Source: Nitrospirota bacterium (GTDB lineage: Bacteria > Nitrospirota > Nitrospiria > Nitrospirales > UBA8639). Taken from it: DNA of 64,000 bases. The notes below the pieces were generated by a model. That model saw only the letters and a program-made list of their open reading frames with translations, searched no databases and was not told the DNA's origin. The stretch is taken from NCBI GenBank assembly GCA_011088105.1, contig JAALKI010000008.1:27407-91406 (forward strand). Reading direction: 5' to 3'. The translations under genes were made by a program, and so were the position numbers. This document shows positions 1 to 8,940 of the stretch, one piece after another; within the stretch, counting starts at the first letter, position 1; each line of letters opens with the position of its first letter.

Positions 1-1538
1 ATGGGGAATTACGAAATCGCGCACTCAAAAACATTGAGCAAGTACAATGGATTCCTGAACAAGGCCGCGATCGAATCCATGGAATGATTGCAAATCGCCC
101 AGACTGGTGTCTCTCGCGACAACGACTATGGGGAACACCCATCCCGACATTAATCTGTACCTCGTGTGACGCCACCTTGGCTGACCCGACCATCATTGCC
201 GCCATTGCAGATTTGGCGAGTCACGATGGAGCGGACGTATGGTTCCAGCGATCTGTAGACGAATTATTACCACCAGAAACAACATGTCCGGAGTGCCATG
301 GCACCGCATTTAAAAAAGAAGAGGATATTCTGGACGTCTGGTTTGAATCAGGCGTTAGTCACGCAGCCGTTGTGAAGGCACATGGCAAAGAATGGTGGCC
401 AGCTGATTTATATTTGGAGGGATCAGATCAACATCGAGGCTGGTTTCACAGCGCCCTGTTGGCATCCATCACGACTGAAGGTACAGCTCCCTATAAAGCT
501 GTCTTAACGCATGGATTTGTCGTTGATGGGGCAGGAAAGAAAATGTCCAAATCAGCAGGCAACGTCGTCACCCCTCAAGAGATCATCACCCAACATGGAG
601 CAGACATTCTTCGCTTATGGGTTGCCGCACAAGATTATCAAGAAGACCTTCGTATTTCATCAAACATCGTCAAACAATTAGTCGAAGCCTATCGCAAGAT
701 TCGCAATACCACCCGTTTCTTACTGAGTAACCTCTACGACTATGATCCCACGCTCCATGTCGTGCCTATTGACCAACTGTCCGAACTTGACCGCTGGGCA
801 TTCATTCGTCTGTCGCATTTAGTCGATCAAGTACGAAAAGCCTACCAGGATTTTGACTTTCGCCAAATCATCCATGAAATTGACTATTTTTGCGCGGTCC
901 ATATGAGTGCCACTTATTTGGATATCTTGAAAGATCGACTGTATACCTTTCCCAAAAATTCATCGATTCGACGGGGATCCCAGATGGTCCTCTGTGAGAT
1001 TGCAGTCACATTAGCCAAACTGCTCGCCCCTATTCTGTGTTTTACTGCTGAAGAAATTTGGGGAATGTTGCCCACCGCTGCTCGAGGCAATCCAGAGACC
1101 TCCAGCATTCACTTAACTGCCTTTCCTTCGCCACCCGTCGTGGCTCATGGACAGGCGCTTGATGAACGGTGGACATATTTGCTCGCAGTCCGAACCGTCG
1201 TGCAAGGATCTTTGGAACAACAGCGGCGTGAAAAAATCATTGGCTCTTCCTTAGAGGCCAAAGTGGATCTCTATGCCGATGCTGACCATTATGCCCTGCT
1301 TCACCCTTATGCATTAGACCTCCCTGCCTTGTTCATTGTTTCCCACGTCACCATTCACCAACAGGCATTCGATGGTAAAAACCAGCATCTCACCTCCGAC
1401 CCTTCATTGGGCATTATGGTTGATGTAGAAAAGGCCGAAGGACAAAAATGCGAACGATGTTGGAACTACCGGCCCACGGTCGGAACAGATAGCCAACATC
1501 CCACCATCTGCGATCGTTGCCGAGAGGCCATTCAGTGA
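1..1538 (+). CDS. ileS: Isoleucyl-tRNA synthetase, C-terminal part (5' truncated by window)
   Basis: This class I aminoacyl-tRNA synthetase charges tRNA-Ile in the cytoplasm. The reading frame is already open at base 3, so the true start lies upstream; the first in-frame ATG at 84 is internal. Near the beginning is the conserved RPDWCLSRQRLWGTPIP segment. The KMSKS loop follows in KKMSKSAGNVVTP, then the helical anticodon-binding domain. The C-terminus carries the zinc-binding ending of the family, with CERCW and CDRC pairs. Its stop codon overlaps the probable GTG start of lspA. The ileS-lspA order is a common bacterial arrangement, which supports both calls. Nothing looks damaged. Confidence 0.97.
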   Translation, partial: GELRNRALKNIEQVQWIPEQGRDRIHGMIANRPDWCLSRQRLWGTPIPTLICTSCDATLADPTIIAAIADLASHDGADVWFQRSVDELLPPETTCPECHGTAFKKEEDILDVWFESGVSHAAVVKAHGKEWWPADLYLEGSDQHRGWFHSALLASITTEGTAPYKAVLTHGFVVDGAGKKMSKSAGNVVTPQEIITQHGADILRLWVAAQDYQEDLRISSNIVKQLVEAYRKIRNTTRFLLSNLYDYDPTLHVVPIDQLSELDRWAFIRLSHLVDQVRKAYQDFDFRQIIHEIDYFCAVHMSATYLDILKDRLYTFPKNSSIRRGSQMVLCEIAVTLAKLLAPILCFTAEEIWGMLPTAARGNPETSSIHLTAFPSPPVVAHGQALDERWTYLLAVRTVVQGSLEQQRREKIIGSSLEAKVDLYADADHYALLHPYALDLPALFIVSHVTIHQQAFDGKNQHLTSDPSLGIMVDVEKAEGQKCERCWNYRPTVGTDSQHPTICDRCREAIQ

Positions 1539-2041
1539 ATCAGAGACGTCGGCACGCAATCTTAGCTGGAGTAGCCTTCTTTATCGTCGCCCTTGATCAA
1601 GCAACCAAAATCTACATCATGCAAACGATGCGCTTGCATGAATCGATTTCGATCATCCCCGGGGTGTTCAACCTGACCTATATTCGAAATCCTGGAGCTG
1701 CCTTTGGCATTTTTGCCAGTAGTAGCGGGGCCTTCCGCATGGTGTTTTTTCTCCTTACCTCACTCTTTGCCCTCGCCTTGCTTGGCACAATCTTCTATCG
1801 GCTCCACCCAAAAGATTGGTGGGGCCAACTGACCGTCATCAGCATTTTAGGAGGGGCAATTGGGAATCTCCTAGATCGGTTACGGTACGGAGAAGTGGTG
1901 GACTTTCTCGACTTCTCTGTCAAAGGCTACCACTGGCCAGCCTTCAATGTCGCAGACAGCGCTATCAGTGTGGGCGTCATCTCTCTCTTGATCCTCTTCG
2001 CCTTTGAGAATAAGCGGCCTGAGTACACTTCATCACCGTAA
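1535..2041 (+). CDS. lspA: Lipoprotein signal peptidase (signal peptidase II)
   Basis: LspA is an inner-membrane aspartyl protease that removes signal peptides from diacylglyceryl-modified prolipoproteins. I chose the GTG at 1535 because it overlaps the ileS stop (GTGA), the usual coupled arrangement; a TTG at 1517 would add six residues. Four hydrophobic segments are visible. The family signature is present: FNLTYIRNPGAAFG, then GNLLDRLRYGEVVDFLD and FNVADSAI, which hold the two catalytic aspartates. The length of about 168 residues fits the family. A lipobox-bearing candidate substrate is encoded in this window at 22494. Confidence 0.96.
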   Translation: MNQRRRHAILAGVAFFIVALDQATKIYIMQTMRLHESISIIPGVFNLTYIRNPGAAFGIFASSSGAFRMVFFLLTSLFALALLGTIFYRLHPKDWWGQLTVISILGGAIGNLLDRLRYGEVVDFLDFSVKGYHWPAFNVADSAISVGVISLLILFAFENKRPEYTSSP

Positions 2042-2463
2042 GAACTACCCAGATCGCCGTCACTTGAATTCAAGCATCGTGAGTGAGAGGGGTCAAGTCT
2101 AGTTTTATTATTTTAAGGCAATACTACATTGGCCAGTATTATCATGTGCTGGTACGAACGCCAGAAGCTAATCGGCAACAGATCAGGCGCCATATCGCTA
2201 TTGCCCTAGTATGATAAATACAGTGAGATTTCACAGAGGTTTGAAGGGAAGCACTATGCAGGCACCGGCATTCACCATGTTGAAACCAACTTGGCCCAAG
2301 AAACTCTAGTGGAAGAGGGAAGCCATGAAAAACCGACATCATCGGAAAAACACATGGCCTCCCTCTCTTCTTGTTTCTGTGTCCTAGAAAATTGCCTTCC
2401 CCTTACCACTCTAGTTTTCTGAGGAAGGGGCAGCCAAGGCAATCATGAAAATTGACACACTTT
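2042..2463 (+). other. Intergenic stretch, possible gene remnant
   Basis: No intact gene is visible. On the plus strand at about 2137-2208 a short open stretch reads YHVLVRTPEANRQQIRRHIA before a stop. This faintly resembles the GRxHQIRxHL motif of RluA-type pseudouridine synthases, but no other family block follows. I treat the gap as non-coding or decayed. Confidence 0.3.
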
Positions 2464-3917
2464 TCATTGGTTGTTCAGCGCTTTCCTTACTAAATCACCG
2501 TATTCTTCACTCACGTTATCGAAATGCCGCAACATTCGGTCTTGAATGTCTTTTTTCGCCACGCTGAGTGAAGCGGCAATATTCATGACCAGCTGCCTTT
2601 TCTGAGTACCATCCATGATCGCAAACAGGTTGGCTGGTTGGCTGTAGTCATCATTACCGTCACGATGATCAAATCGATCCAATGATGCCGATGAAAGCCT
2701 AACTGGGGGCTCCTTGTATGTAGCATCACTGCTTGGATGTGCTTGACCATCAAAAGTTGTATTGTCGTATGAGCCGTAATTCTTTTTTCCCGTTTGGTAG
2801 GGGCACATTTGTCCATCCCGTTGATAGGTATTAACAGATCCTGCACGAGGTCGATTGACATCCAGCGCATGATAATATTTGTGCCAAGCCGGTATCGATG
2901 GGCATCGGGATAGGCAAACAATCGTGCCTGAAGCATCTTATCAGGACTTGGGCCAATACCCGGAACAAAGTTTGACGGAGACAAGGCGCTCTGCTCCACT
3001 TCGGCAAAATAATTATCTGGGTTCCTGTTAAGCTCCAGTTGGCCGACCTCAATCAGCGGATAGTCTTTATGGGACCACACTTTCGTGAGATCAAAGGTCC
3101 ACGGACTTTTCTCAGCTTCTTTTTCTGGCATGATCTGAACATGGGCTGTCCAAGAAGGATAATCCCCCCTTTCGATATGATCAAAAAGGTCTTCTTGCGC
3201 CGCCCAAGGACGATGTTTGACAATCTCACCCGCTTCTTCATTTGTCAGACATTGGACCCCTTGGTTGGTTTTAAAATGCCATTTAAACCAAAACCGCTCT
3301 CCCTTTGTATTCCAAAAGCTAAAGGTGTGAGAACCATATCCATTCATATGTCGAAAGCTTTTAGGGATACCTCGGTCACTAAAGAGAATGGTGATTTGAT
3401 GTAACGACTGAGGGTTTTGTGACCAAAAGTCCCAAACGGCATCAGGATTTGTGACGTTTCGCATCGGACACCGTTTCTGAGAATGAATGAAATCCGGAAA
3501 CTTGAGCGGATCTCTCAGAAAAAAAACCGGCGTGTTATTGCCAACAACATCATAATTCCCCTCTTTCGTGTAAAACTTCATGGCAAACCCTCTGGGATCT
3601 CGAATCATATCGGATGATCCTTGTTCACCTGCCACGGTACTGAAGCGAAGAAAGAGATCGGTTGTTTCACCTTCATGCTGCAGAAAACTCGCAATCGTGA
3701 AATCTTTGAGACTCTTCGTTAAGGTAAAGGTTCCATAGGCCCCAGATCCTCGAGCATGGACAACCCGCTCGGGAATACGTTCACGGTTAAAGTGGGCCAG
3801 CTTTTCAATTAAATGATGATCTTGAAGTGCTAACGGGCCTCTTGGGCCAACAGACAAACTATTTTCATCATCAGCCACAGGCATTCCAAATGATGTAGTG
3901 AGTAAGTGCTTTGCCAT
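2464..3917 (-). pseudogene. katA: Monofunctional heme catalase, interrupted by a 1-nt frameshift
   Basis: This encodes a clade-type heme catalase that disproportionates H2O2. The ATG at 3917 has a GGAGGA Shine-Dalgarno. The first 347 codons are a normal catalase: active-site His54 in [11 protein letters not shown], the [13 protein letters not shown] and VGNNTPVFF blocks, and the proximal heme Tyr336 in [16 protein letters not shown]. At about 2875-2879 the frame breaks. The next frame resumes with [11 protein letters not shown] and [15 protein letters not shown], then runs to a stop at 2464, so one base appears to be missing. Restored length is about 484 residues, normal for the family. It is divergent from oxyR, so hydrogen peroxide induction was its likely control. 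The lesion is either a genuine pseudogene mutation or a consensus error. Confidence 0.9.
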
Positions 3918-3965
3918 AAATCCTCCTTCGCTTTCTTAAAATGTTGTTCTTCGGTTCTCCCTCAT

Positions 3966-3983
3966 CGATAATAGAAGTTATCG
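3966..3983. promoter_or_regulatory. Inverted repeat between katA and oxyR
   Basis: A perfect inverted repeat, CGATAA-N6-TTATCG, lies about 50 bp upstream of the katA start in the divergent katA/oxyR gap. Its size and symmetry fit a LysR-family half-operator. A role in OxyR control is inferred from position only. Confidence 0.45.
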
Positions 3984-4026
3984 CAAAGGCTACGTGATAA
4001 GTAAAATACTATTTTTTTTATATATC

Positions 4027-4043
4027 GATAGATATTTTCTATC
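4027..4043. promoter_or_regulatory. Candidate OxyR operator half-site (ATAG-N7-CTAT)
   Basis: A perfect inverted repeat, GATAG-N7-CTATC, lies 14 bp before the oxyR start codon. ATAG-N7-CTAT is the documented core of OxyR recognition elements. Its place immediately upstream of oxyR suggests autoregulation, and with the second palindrome at 3966 it could serve both divergent promoters. Confidence 0.55.
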
Positions 4044-4057
4044 AATAAGGAGGGGCA

Positions 4058-4957
4058 ATGACCTTAACCCAAATCGAATATATTTTGGCGGTGGCGAAAG
4101 AGAGAAGTTTCCGTGGTGCAGCGCACACTCGGTTTGTCACTCAACCAACACTGAGCATGCAAATTCAAAAACTGGAAGATGAATTGGGAGTACTGATTTT
4201 TGATCGATCACAGTCACCAATCCTTCCTACAAAAATTGGCACACTTATTATCGACCAAGCGAAAGTGTTGTATCGTGAGGCTATGAGAATTCCTGAAATC
4301 ATTCAGACTCAAAAGTTCGGGCTTGTCGGTGAATTGAGCGTTGGCATCATTCCAACCATCTCTCCGTATTTGGTCTCCCTCTTCCTCAAATCATTCAACA
4401 AGAAATATCCTCACATCGACATCAACATCTCTGAGCTCACAACGCATGCCTGCCTTAAGCATTTAGAACAGGAAGACATTGACGTAGCCATCCTTGGTAC
4501 AAAGGAAGAGGAAAAGCCGTTTGTTCAGGAAAAGTTATACGATGAAGAATTTATGTTGTTTGCGAATAAAGACAATGCCTTACTGAAAAAGAAAACGGTT
4601 TCAACTTCTGACATCAACCTGAAAGATCTTTGGTTGCTAGAAGAAGGCCATTGCTTAAGCGACGCCATTATCACGACATGCAACCTTCGACAAGATGTCT
4701 CACAACTTCCAGGACATTTGAATTTTAAAATTGGGAACCTTGAGTCTCTTCGATTATTGGTGCAAGAAAATTTTGGCTATACCCTGTTACCCTATTTTTC
4801 AACGCTTAAACTCAACCCGAAAGAAAAGAGACTCTTACGAACATTCTCTGATAGAAAACCTCAACGTACGGTCTACCTCACTTTACGAAGAGGATACTTA
4901 AAAGAAGCATTCGTTCACGCCTTGAAATCTGAAATGTTAAGCTCATTACCGAAATAG
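4058..4957 (+). CDS. oxyR: OxyR, peroxide-sensing LysR-family transcription regulator
   Basis: This is a LysR-type activator of peroxide-defence genes. Residues 1-60 form the winged helix-turn-helix, including the TQPTLSMQIQKLE recognition helix. Residues 90-295 form the periplasmic-binding-like sensor domain. The redox pair is visible in LEEGHCLSDAIITTC: Cys199 and Cys208, at exactly the positions and spacing of the E. coli OxyR disulfide. At 299 residues the length is standard. The ATG at 4058 follows a good AAGGAGGGG ribosome binding site. It is divergent from the catalase gene, with two palindromes in the gap. The regulator is intact although its adjacent target katA is frameshifted. Confidence 0.93.
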   Translation: MTLTQIEYILAVAKERSFRGAAHTRFVTQPTLSMQIQKLEDELGVLIFDRSQSPILPTKIGTLIIDQAKVLYREAMRIPEIIQTQKFGLVGELSVGIIPTISPYLVSLFLKSFNKKYPHIDINISELTTHACLKHLEQEDIDVAILGTKEEEKPFVQEKLYDEEFMLFANKDNALLKKKTVSTSDINLKDLWLLEEGHCLSDAIITTCNLRQDVSQLPGHLNFKIGNLESLRLLVQENFGYTLLPYFSTLKLNPKEKRLLRTFSDRKPQRTVYLTLRRGYLKEAFVHALKSEMLSSLPK

Positions 4958-5056
4958 CCATTCGCGGATTCATATAATAAGTGCAATTTCTCGAGCCACT
5001 CGCCTCGGGTACGATGGTGGGCTGTCGCAATCAATGTCACAGCAGGAGGAGTCTCG

Positions 5057-5172
5057 ATGAAATCGTATCAACAGTTACGGCAAGAAGAGAGATTTTACAT
5101 CTGGCAAGCCCGGCGGGAGGGAAAAACGCAAAAGCACGTCGCCGAGACGCTGGGCCGGCATCCCTCTGGAAG
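5057..5172 (+). mobile_element. IS30-family transposase remnant (N-terminal stub)
   Basis: The ATG at 5057 follows an AGGAGGAG ribosome binding site and encodes MKSYQQLRQEERFYIW, then a helix-turn-helix ending in ETLGRHPS. This is the N-terminal DNA-binding part of IS30-family transposases, which normally continues with a serine/threonine-rich helix and a DDE domain. After GRHPS (about 5166) the family similarity stops. The sequence from about 5173 is the reverse-strand 3' end of the neighbouring WD40 gene. The element is therefore 3'-deleted and inactive. No right-hand inverted repeat is visible. Confidence 0.7.
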
Positions 5173-5173
5173 C

Positions 5174-8100
5174 TTACATATGGTCATGGGAACACGATAT
5201 GACGTATTTTTCACTAAGTACATCAACATCATTGACTCTGGCAATGTGTCCTTTAAGAATTAAGTCACTTGACTCACAACCAACTGTCCACACTTTTACC
5301 GTGCAATCATCAGACCCAGAAATAAACCTTTGTCCGCTGGGAAATATTGCCAATGAATTTTGACGAGCTGTGAGACCAGAGATCGACTGATATTCTGTTC
5401 CCTTTTCAAAACTCCAAACTTTTATAGTCTGACTATCAACTGCGGAAACAATAAACTGAGAATTTGGTGTGACAGCCAAGGCTCTTACCCAATAACGCCC
5501 TTGAATCGGAATAGTCATTTTAAGTTTTACTTTCTCTAAATCCCAGATTTTTATAGTTCGATCGTCTGAAGCCGAAATGAGATATTTCCCGTCATCCGTT
5601 GATGCCAAAGCTCGTATTCGGTCAGTATGGCCAAAAAAGATCTTAGTGGGTAGCATAGCATCCAAATTAATCAGTGCTATAGTGGCATCCCCAGCAGAGG
5701 AAAGGATATTTTTTCCATCAGACGTGAATGCAATCGGCCAATGATTCCTTTCAATAGGGGCATGAGTTTGTGTTCTATTATCCAATTCCCAGAATCGCAT
5801 TGTACGATCATCTGAAGTGGATACCGCCCGTTTTCCATCAGGAGAAACTACAATTGCTCTGACACGTTCAAAGTGACCTTTAAAAGGAAATGTATTGGTC
5901 TCCTCTGTTAAATCCCAAACTCTTAAGGTGTGATCATCGCTTGCAGAAACAGCAAAGGTTCCATCCGAAGATAACGCCACGGAATTGACGCACGCATTAT
6001 GTCCTATGAAAGTTTGCCTTAGTGTACACTCGCGAACAGACCACATCTGGATCTTATTATCTTCACAAGAGGCCAACACATACTTTCCATCTGGTGTCGC
6101 ACCCAATCCCTTTACTCCGATTGCTTTCCTTAATACTTTAAGAAAAATTCCTTTCTGGAAATCCCACAGGCGTAAGGTATCATCACTCGATGCAAACACT
6201 AGATTTTGATTATCCGGCATGATAGATAGTGCATTCACGCGATGAGTATGTCCCTTTAAATCATACCTTTCTGTCCCATCCTTCAAGTTCCATACCTTAA
6301 TGGTTCGATCATCTGAAGCGGAAATCAGCCAGTTACCACATGAGGTGACTTGTAACACATTAATTTTGGCTAAGTGCCCTAATAGAGTCCTTTGTATCAC
6401 TCCATTCTTAAGGTCCCAAACTCTCAATGAGTGATCATCAGTAGCAGAAATGGCATACTGACCATCAGGGGTCACTGCCAACGCTAAAGGCCGGTCCACA
6501 TTATGGTAGATCGTTTTTTCTAATTCCGAATTTGCTAGGTTCCAGATCCTCAATGTTCTATCGTCGGAGATCGATACTGCCTGCTGTCCATTAAAGGACA
6601 CGGCCACAGCTCTGACCCAATCTTTATGTCCTGCAAACGTTCTTACTTCCTTACCTTGCTTTGGATCCCACAACTTCAATGTGCAATCATCAGACCCTGA
6701 AATCACCAAGGACGATTGGGGAACCATTGCTAGGCAACGGATTCGTCCATGGTGGCCTTTGAGAGTCAAAATAAGAGTCCCACCTGGAGGCGTTAGATTA
6801 GGTTCTAACGGAATTAACCAAGGGGCACTCCGCCAACTCATTGCTTTTTCACGCAACATAGTAATTTCTGGAGAATGATCATCATGGAGACGGCCCAATA
6901 ATTGTCTAGCAAGTTGTTTTTTATCCTCCGCCAAGACATGCGCAGAAAGTTGAAGAGTGCTGGCTACAACTCGTAATTTGTGATCGTTTGGTACAAGGAG
7001 GAAATCTCTCAAGAGACTGTTTATATTTGTTGCTTCAAGTTTGGCTTGCAACCAATGAAAATCTAAAAGAAGATTTCTTAATTCCAACTGTCTTTCTGCT
7101 TTTACCAAATGATAGGAAAACCAATGCCAGGCATAATTACTCGAAAGCCTTAAAGGGTCACCCCAAGAATTTAATAAGCGACCATGCAAAGCCGGGGAAT
7201 CTATAATTTGGCCCGCCATATAGGCCCGCATAACATCATGGACACGACACATCGAAGTTCTTAAGTTGAAAACAAGAAGAGAAAAATTATCAAATTGCTG
7301 AATCAACTCCTCTACCTCAAAATCATCTAAGCCCCACAGCATGCTAATTTCTTTCAGAGGTATTTGTTCATCTTCTGGGAAAATGGCGAGTTCAAAGTAA
7401 CGCATCCGTTCTGCTTCTTTGAAATGATCAAGACTTACTTCGATAGTTCGAGTAATTGCCTGATGGCGTTCTTGTGGATTCCATTGATCAAAGGCACTGA
7501 CACCTTGTTTATCTAGTTTACGGTTGAGATATGAGACCGCTCCACGAATGGTGTCTCCTCTCTCAAGACGATGCCGTAATGCAGCCCCCGCCAGTTCTAA
7601 AAGCAACGGCCATTCGCCTAATCGACGAGCCAGATGTTGAAATAATTGAACATTCTCGTTCCCTGAAGTCAGCCGATTTGTGAGCATTTCCACAGCTTCT
7701 GGATTTGTCATTTCATTGACGTTTACACTTTTGGTTTCAGCAGCAACAGAAAAATTGCGAGTAGTAATAAGTCGAGCACTGTGTTTTCCAATTCGTAGGA
7801 AGGGACGTAGATGTGTTAAATCCCAGACGTCGTCGATAACAATGAGGCAATTCAGATCCTCTAGCTTTTGGGCTAGATGAATTGTGACATCTTCTTCATC
7901 GATAAAACCCGGACGTTGACCTGTGAGTGCCGCATATAATTTCGTCAATTCTTCTCGAATCTGAGGTCTTTGGCCTAAGGTAACCCATAGAATCCCATCA
8001 TCATAGGCTGTAATAATATCATCGTGATGACATATAGCAGAAGCCAACGTTGTTTTCCCTAGTCCTCCGGCACCGCGAAAAGATGTCGTGATTGTTATTG

Positions 8101-8227
8101 GCTCCTCTTTATCTTCTCCCAGAAGAAAATTAAGGAGCTGGTTAAACTCCCTAGGGCGTTCAATCAGATTTTTGGGTAAGTCAGGGGCCATGAATGGCCT
8201 ACGCGGTGCTCGGCAAGGACTTTTCAA
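5174..8227 (-). CDS. NB-ARC / WD40-repeat STAND NTPase (main part of a split TIR-NB-ARC-WD40 gene)
   Basis: This is the NTPase and sensor part of a bacterial NLR-like (Apaf-1-like) protein. Residues numbered from the Met at 8227: P-loop GAGGLGKTT at 52-60, Walker B LIVIDDVWD at 128-136, a sensor ITTRN near 154-158, the GxP-like GEWPLLL at 204-210 and the MHD-like VHD at 329-331. After a helical region, 12 full WD40 repeats run from about residue 490, many ending SDDxTLRVWD, and a thirteenth stops abruptly at ISCSHDHM. The upstream TIR frame (8258-8641) is in the same reading frame, separated only by one TAA and followed by ANEWDTFVNYLKSPC. The two pieces are thus one gene. Missing terminal repeats indicate 3' truncation at the IS30 stub. 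TIR-STAND proteins are known or predicted in anti-phage defence; activity here is unproven. Confidence 0.88.
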   Translation of the reverse strand: MKSPCRAPRRPFMAPDLPKNLIERPREFNQLLNFLLGEDKEEPITITTSFRGAGGLGKTTLASAICHHDDIITAYDDGILWVTLGQRPQIREELTKLYAALTGQRPGFIDEEDVTIHLAQKLEDLNCLIVIDDVWDLTHLRPFLRIGKHSARLITTRNFSVAAETKSVNVNEMTNPEAVEMLTNRLTSGNENVQLFQHLARRLGEWPLLLELAGAALRHRLERGDTIRGAVSYLNRKLDKQGVSAFDQWNPQERHQAITRTIEVSLDHFKEAERMRYFELAIFPEDEQIPLKEISMLWGLDDFEVEELIQQFDNFSLLVFNLRTSMCRVHDVMRAYMAGQIIDSPALHGRLLNSWGDPLRLSSNYAWHWFSYHLVKAERQLELRNLLLDFHWLQAKLEATNINSLLRDFLLVPNDHKLRVVASTLQLSAHVLAEDKKQLARQLLGRLHDDHSPEITMLREKAMSWRSAPWLIPLEPNLTPPGGTLILTLKGHHGRIRCLAMVPQSSLVISGSDDCTLKLWDPKQGKEVRTFAGHKDWVRAVAVSFNGQQAVSISDDRTLRIWNLANSELEKTIYHNVDRPLALAVTPDGQYAISATDDHSLRVWDLKNGVIQRTLLGHLAKINVLQVTSCGNWLISASDDRTIKVWNLKDGTERYDLKGHTHRVNALSIMPDNQNLVFASSDDTLRLWDFQKGIFLKVLRKAIGVKGLGATPDGKYVLASCEDNKIQMWSVRECTLRQTFIGHNACVNSVALSSDGTFAVSASDDHTLRVWDLTEETNTFPFKGHFERVRAIVVSPDGKRAVSTSDDRTMRFWELDNRTQTHAPIERNHWPIAFTSDGKNILSSAGDATIALINLDAMLPTKIFFGHTDRIRALASTDDGKYLISASDDRTIKIWDLEKVKLKMTIPIQGRYWVRALAVTPNSQFIVSAVDSQTIKVWSFEKGTEYQSISGLTARQNSLAIFPSGQRFISGSDDCTVKVWTVGCESSDLILKGHIARVNDVDVLSEKYVISCSHDHM

Positions 8228-8257
8228 ATAATTAACGAACGTATCCCACTCATTCGC

Positions 8258-8641
8258 TTAGTCAAAGAATTGAGACTTTCTCATCCACAAAGGCAATCTA
8301 GAAAAAGCTAAATCTTTGTCTGGCACTCCTTTTACTGGATAAACGCAAACTCCCCTTTCCCGAGCATAACGCCATTCCTTTTCGATAATTGGAGACTTTA
8401 GGGCGTTAGGAGTTATCACCAACACCAGAAATTTAACCACATCCAGTGCTTCGGAAATTTGTTTCCACCAACTGATTCCACCTTCCAAGCAAATTCGATC
8501 TTGCCAAAGAGTAATTTCAGGCTCCTTCTCTTGCAGACGCTTTCGCAATTCAGTGGCAATCGCCTCTCCATCACTACGAGCATATGAAAGAAAAACTCGA
8601 GGACGGTCTTTTAGATAATCCATAAAGAATAGTCTATTCAA
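8258..8641 (-). CDS. TIR domain (N-terminal part of the split TIR-NB-ARC-WD40 gene)
   Basis: These 127 residues form a complete TIR_2-type domain. PRVFLSYARSDGEAIA is the first strand and helix, ITLWQDRICLEGGISWW the BB-loop region, and VLVITPNALKSPIIEKEW the segment with the conserved glutamate (Glu89), which is the NAD-cleaving residue in catalytic TIR proteins. The frame ends at FFD followed by TAA. The next codons (ANEWDTFVNYL) continue in the same frame into the NB-ARC gene, so a single nonsense change, for example Leu TTA to TAA, splits the protein. The start may be 8641 or the Met seven codons later. If translated alone it would be a free TIR domain without its control module. Confidence 0.85.
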   Translation of the reverse strand: MNRLFFMDYLKDRPRVFLSYARSDGEAIATELRKRLQEKEPEITLWQDRICLEGGISWWKQISEALDVVKFLVLVITPNALKSPIIEKEWRYARERGVCVYPVKGVPDKDLAFSRLPLWMRKSQFFD

Positions 8642-8940
8642 GCAAGAAATTTGTGCTTAGAATTCATCATTAAAATGGCTAAATTGAAGAGAGATTCTCG
8701 CATTGAAAAACAAATGAAATCAATGAGTTTTACAAGAAGGCTTCAAAATTTTAAAATGCAGAAAATGTTATCTTAAAAAGATGTTTTTAATATATGGCCA
8801 TGTATATCACCTATCTACCTTTATCAACGTTTCTTGCAGTTTTACCTTGATTTTCAATTTCATTTTTTGATGTGTGAGAAGAGGGCGTGCGTTTGATAAA
8901 GTTTTTCTTTTCACTCACACTCAAATAAAAGAGGCATTCT
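8642..8940 (+). other. AT-rich intergenic region
   Basis: This 299-bp AT-rich gap lies between the divergent TIR gene and the glutathione peroxidase gene. It should contain both promoters. I could not identify a convincing operator or RNA. A purine-rich AAGAGG lies just before the expected peroxidase start at 8941. Confidence 0.4.

Noticed and set aside
2137..2208. RluA-like pseudouridine synthase motif (RQQIRRHIA)
   Set aside because: Only one weak motif is present and it is followed by stops; no other family block fits, so I did not call a pseudogene.
2394..2430. Hairpin CCCCTT/AAGGGG downstream of katA
   Set aside because: Only 6 bp with a 20-base loop and no T run in the gene's direction; not a convincing terminator.
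2831..3404. Several open frames inside the catalase gene on both strands
   Set aside because: They are shadows of the catalase reading frame, with no ribosome binding site and no family motifs.
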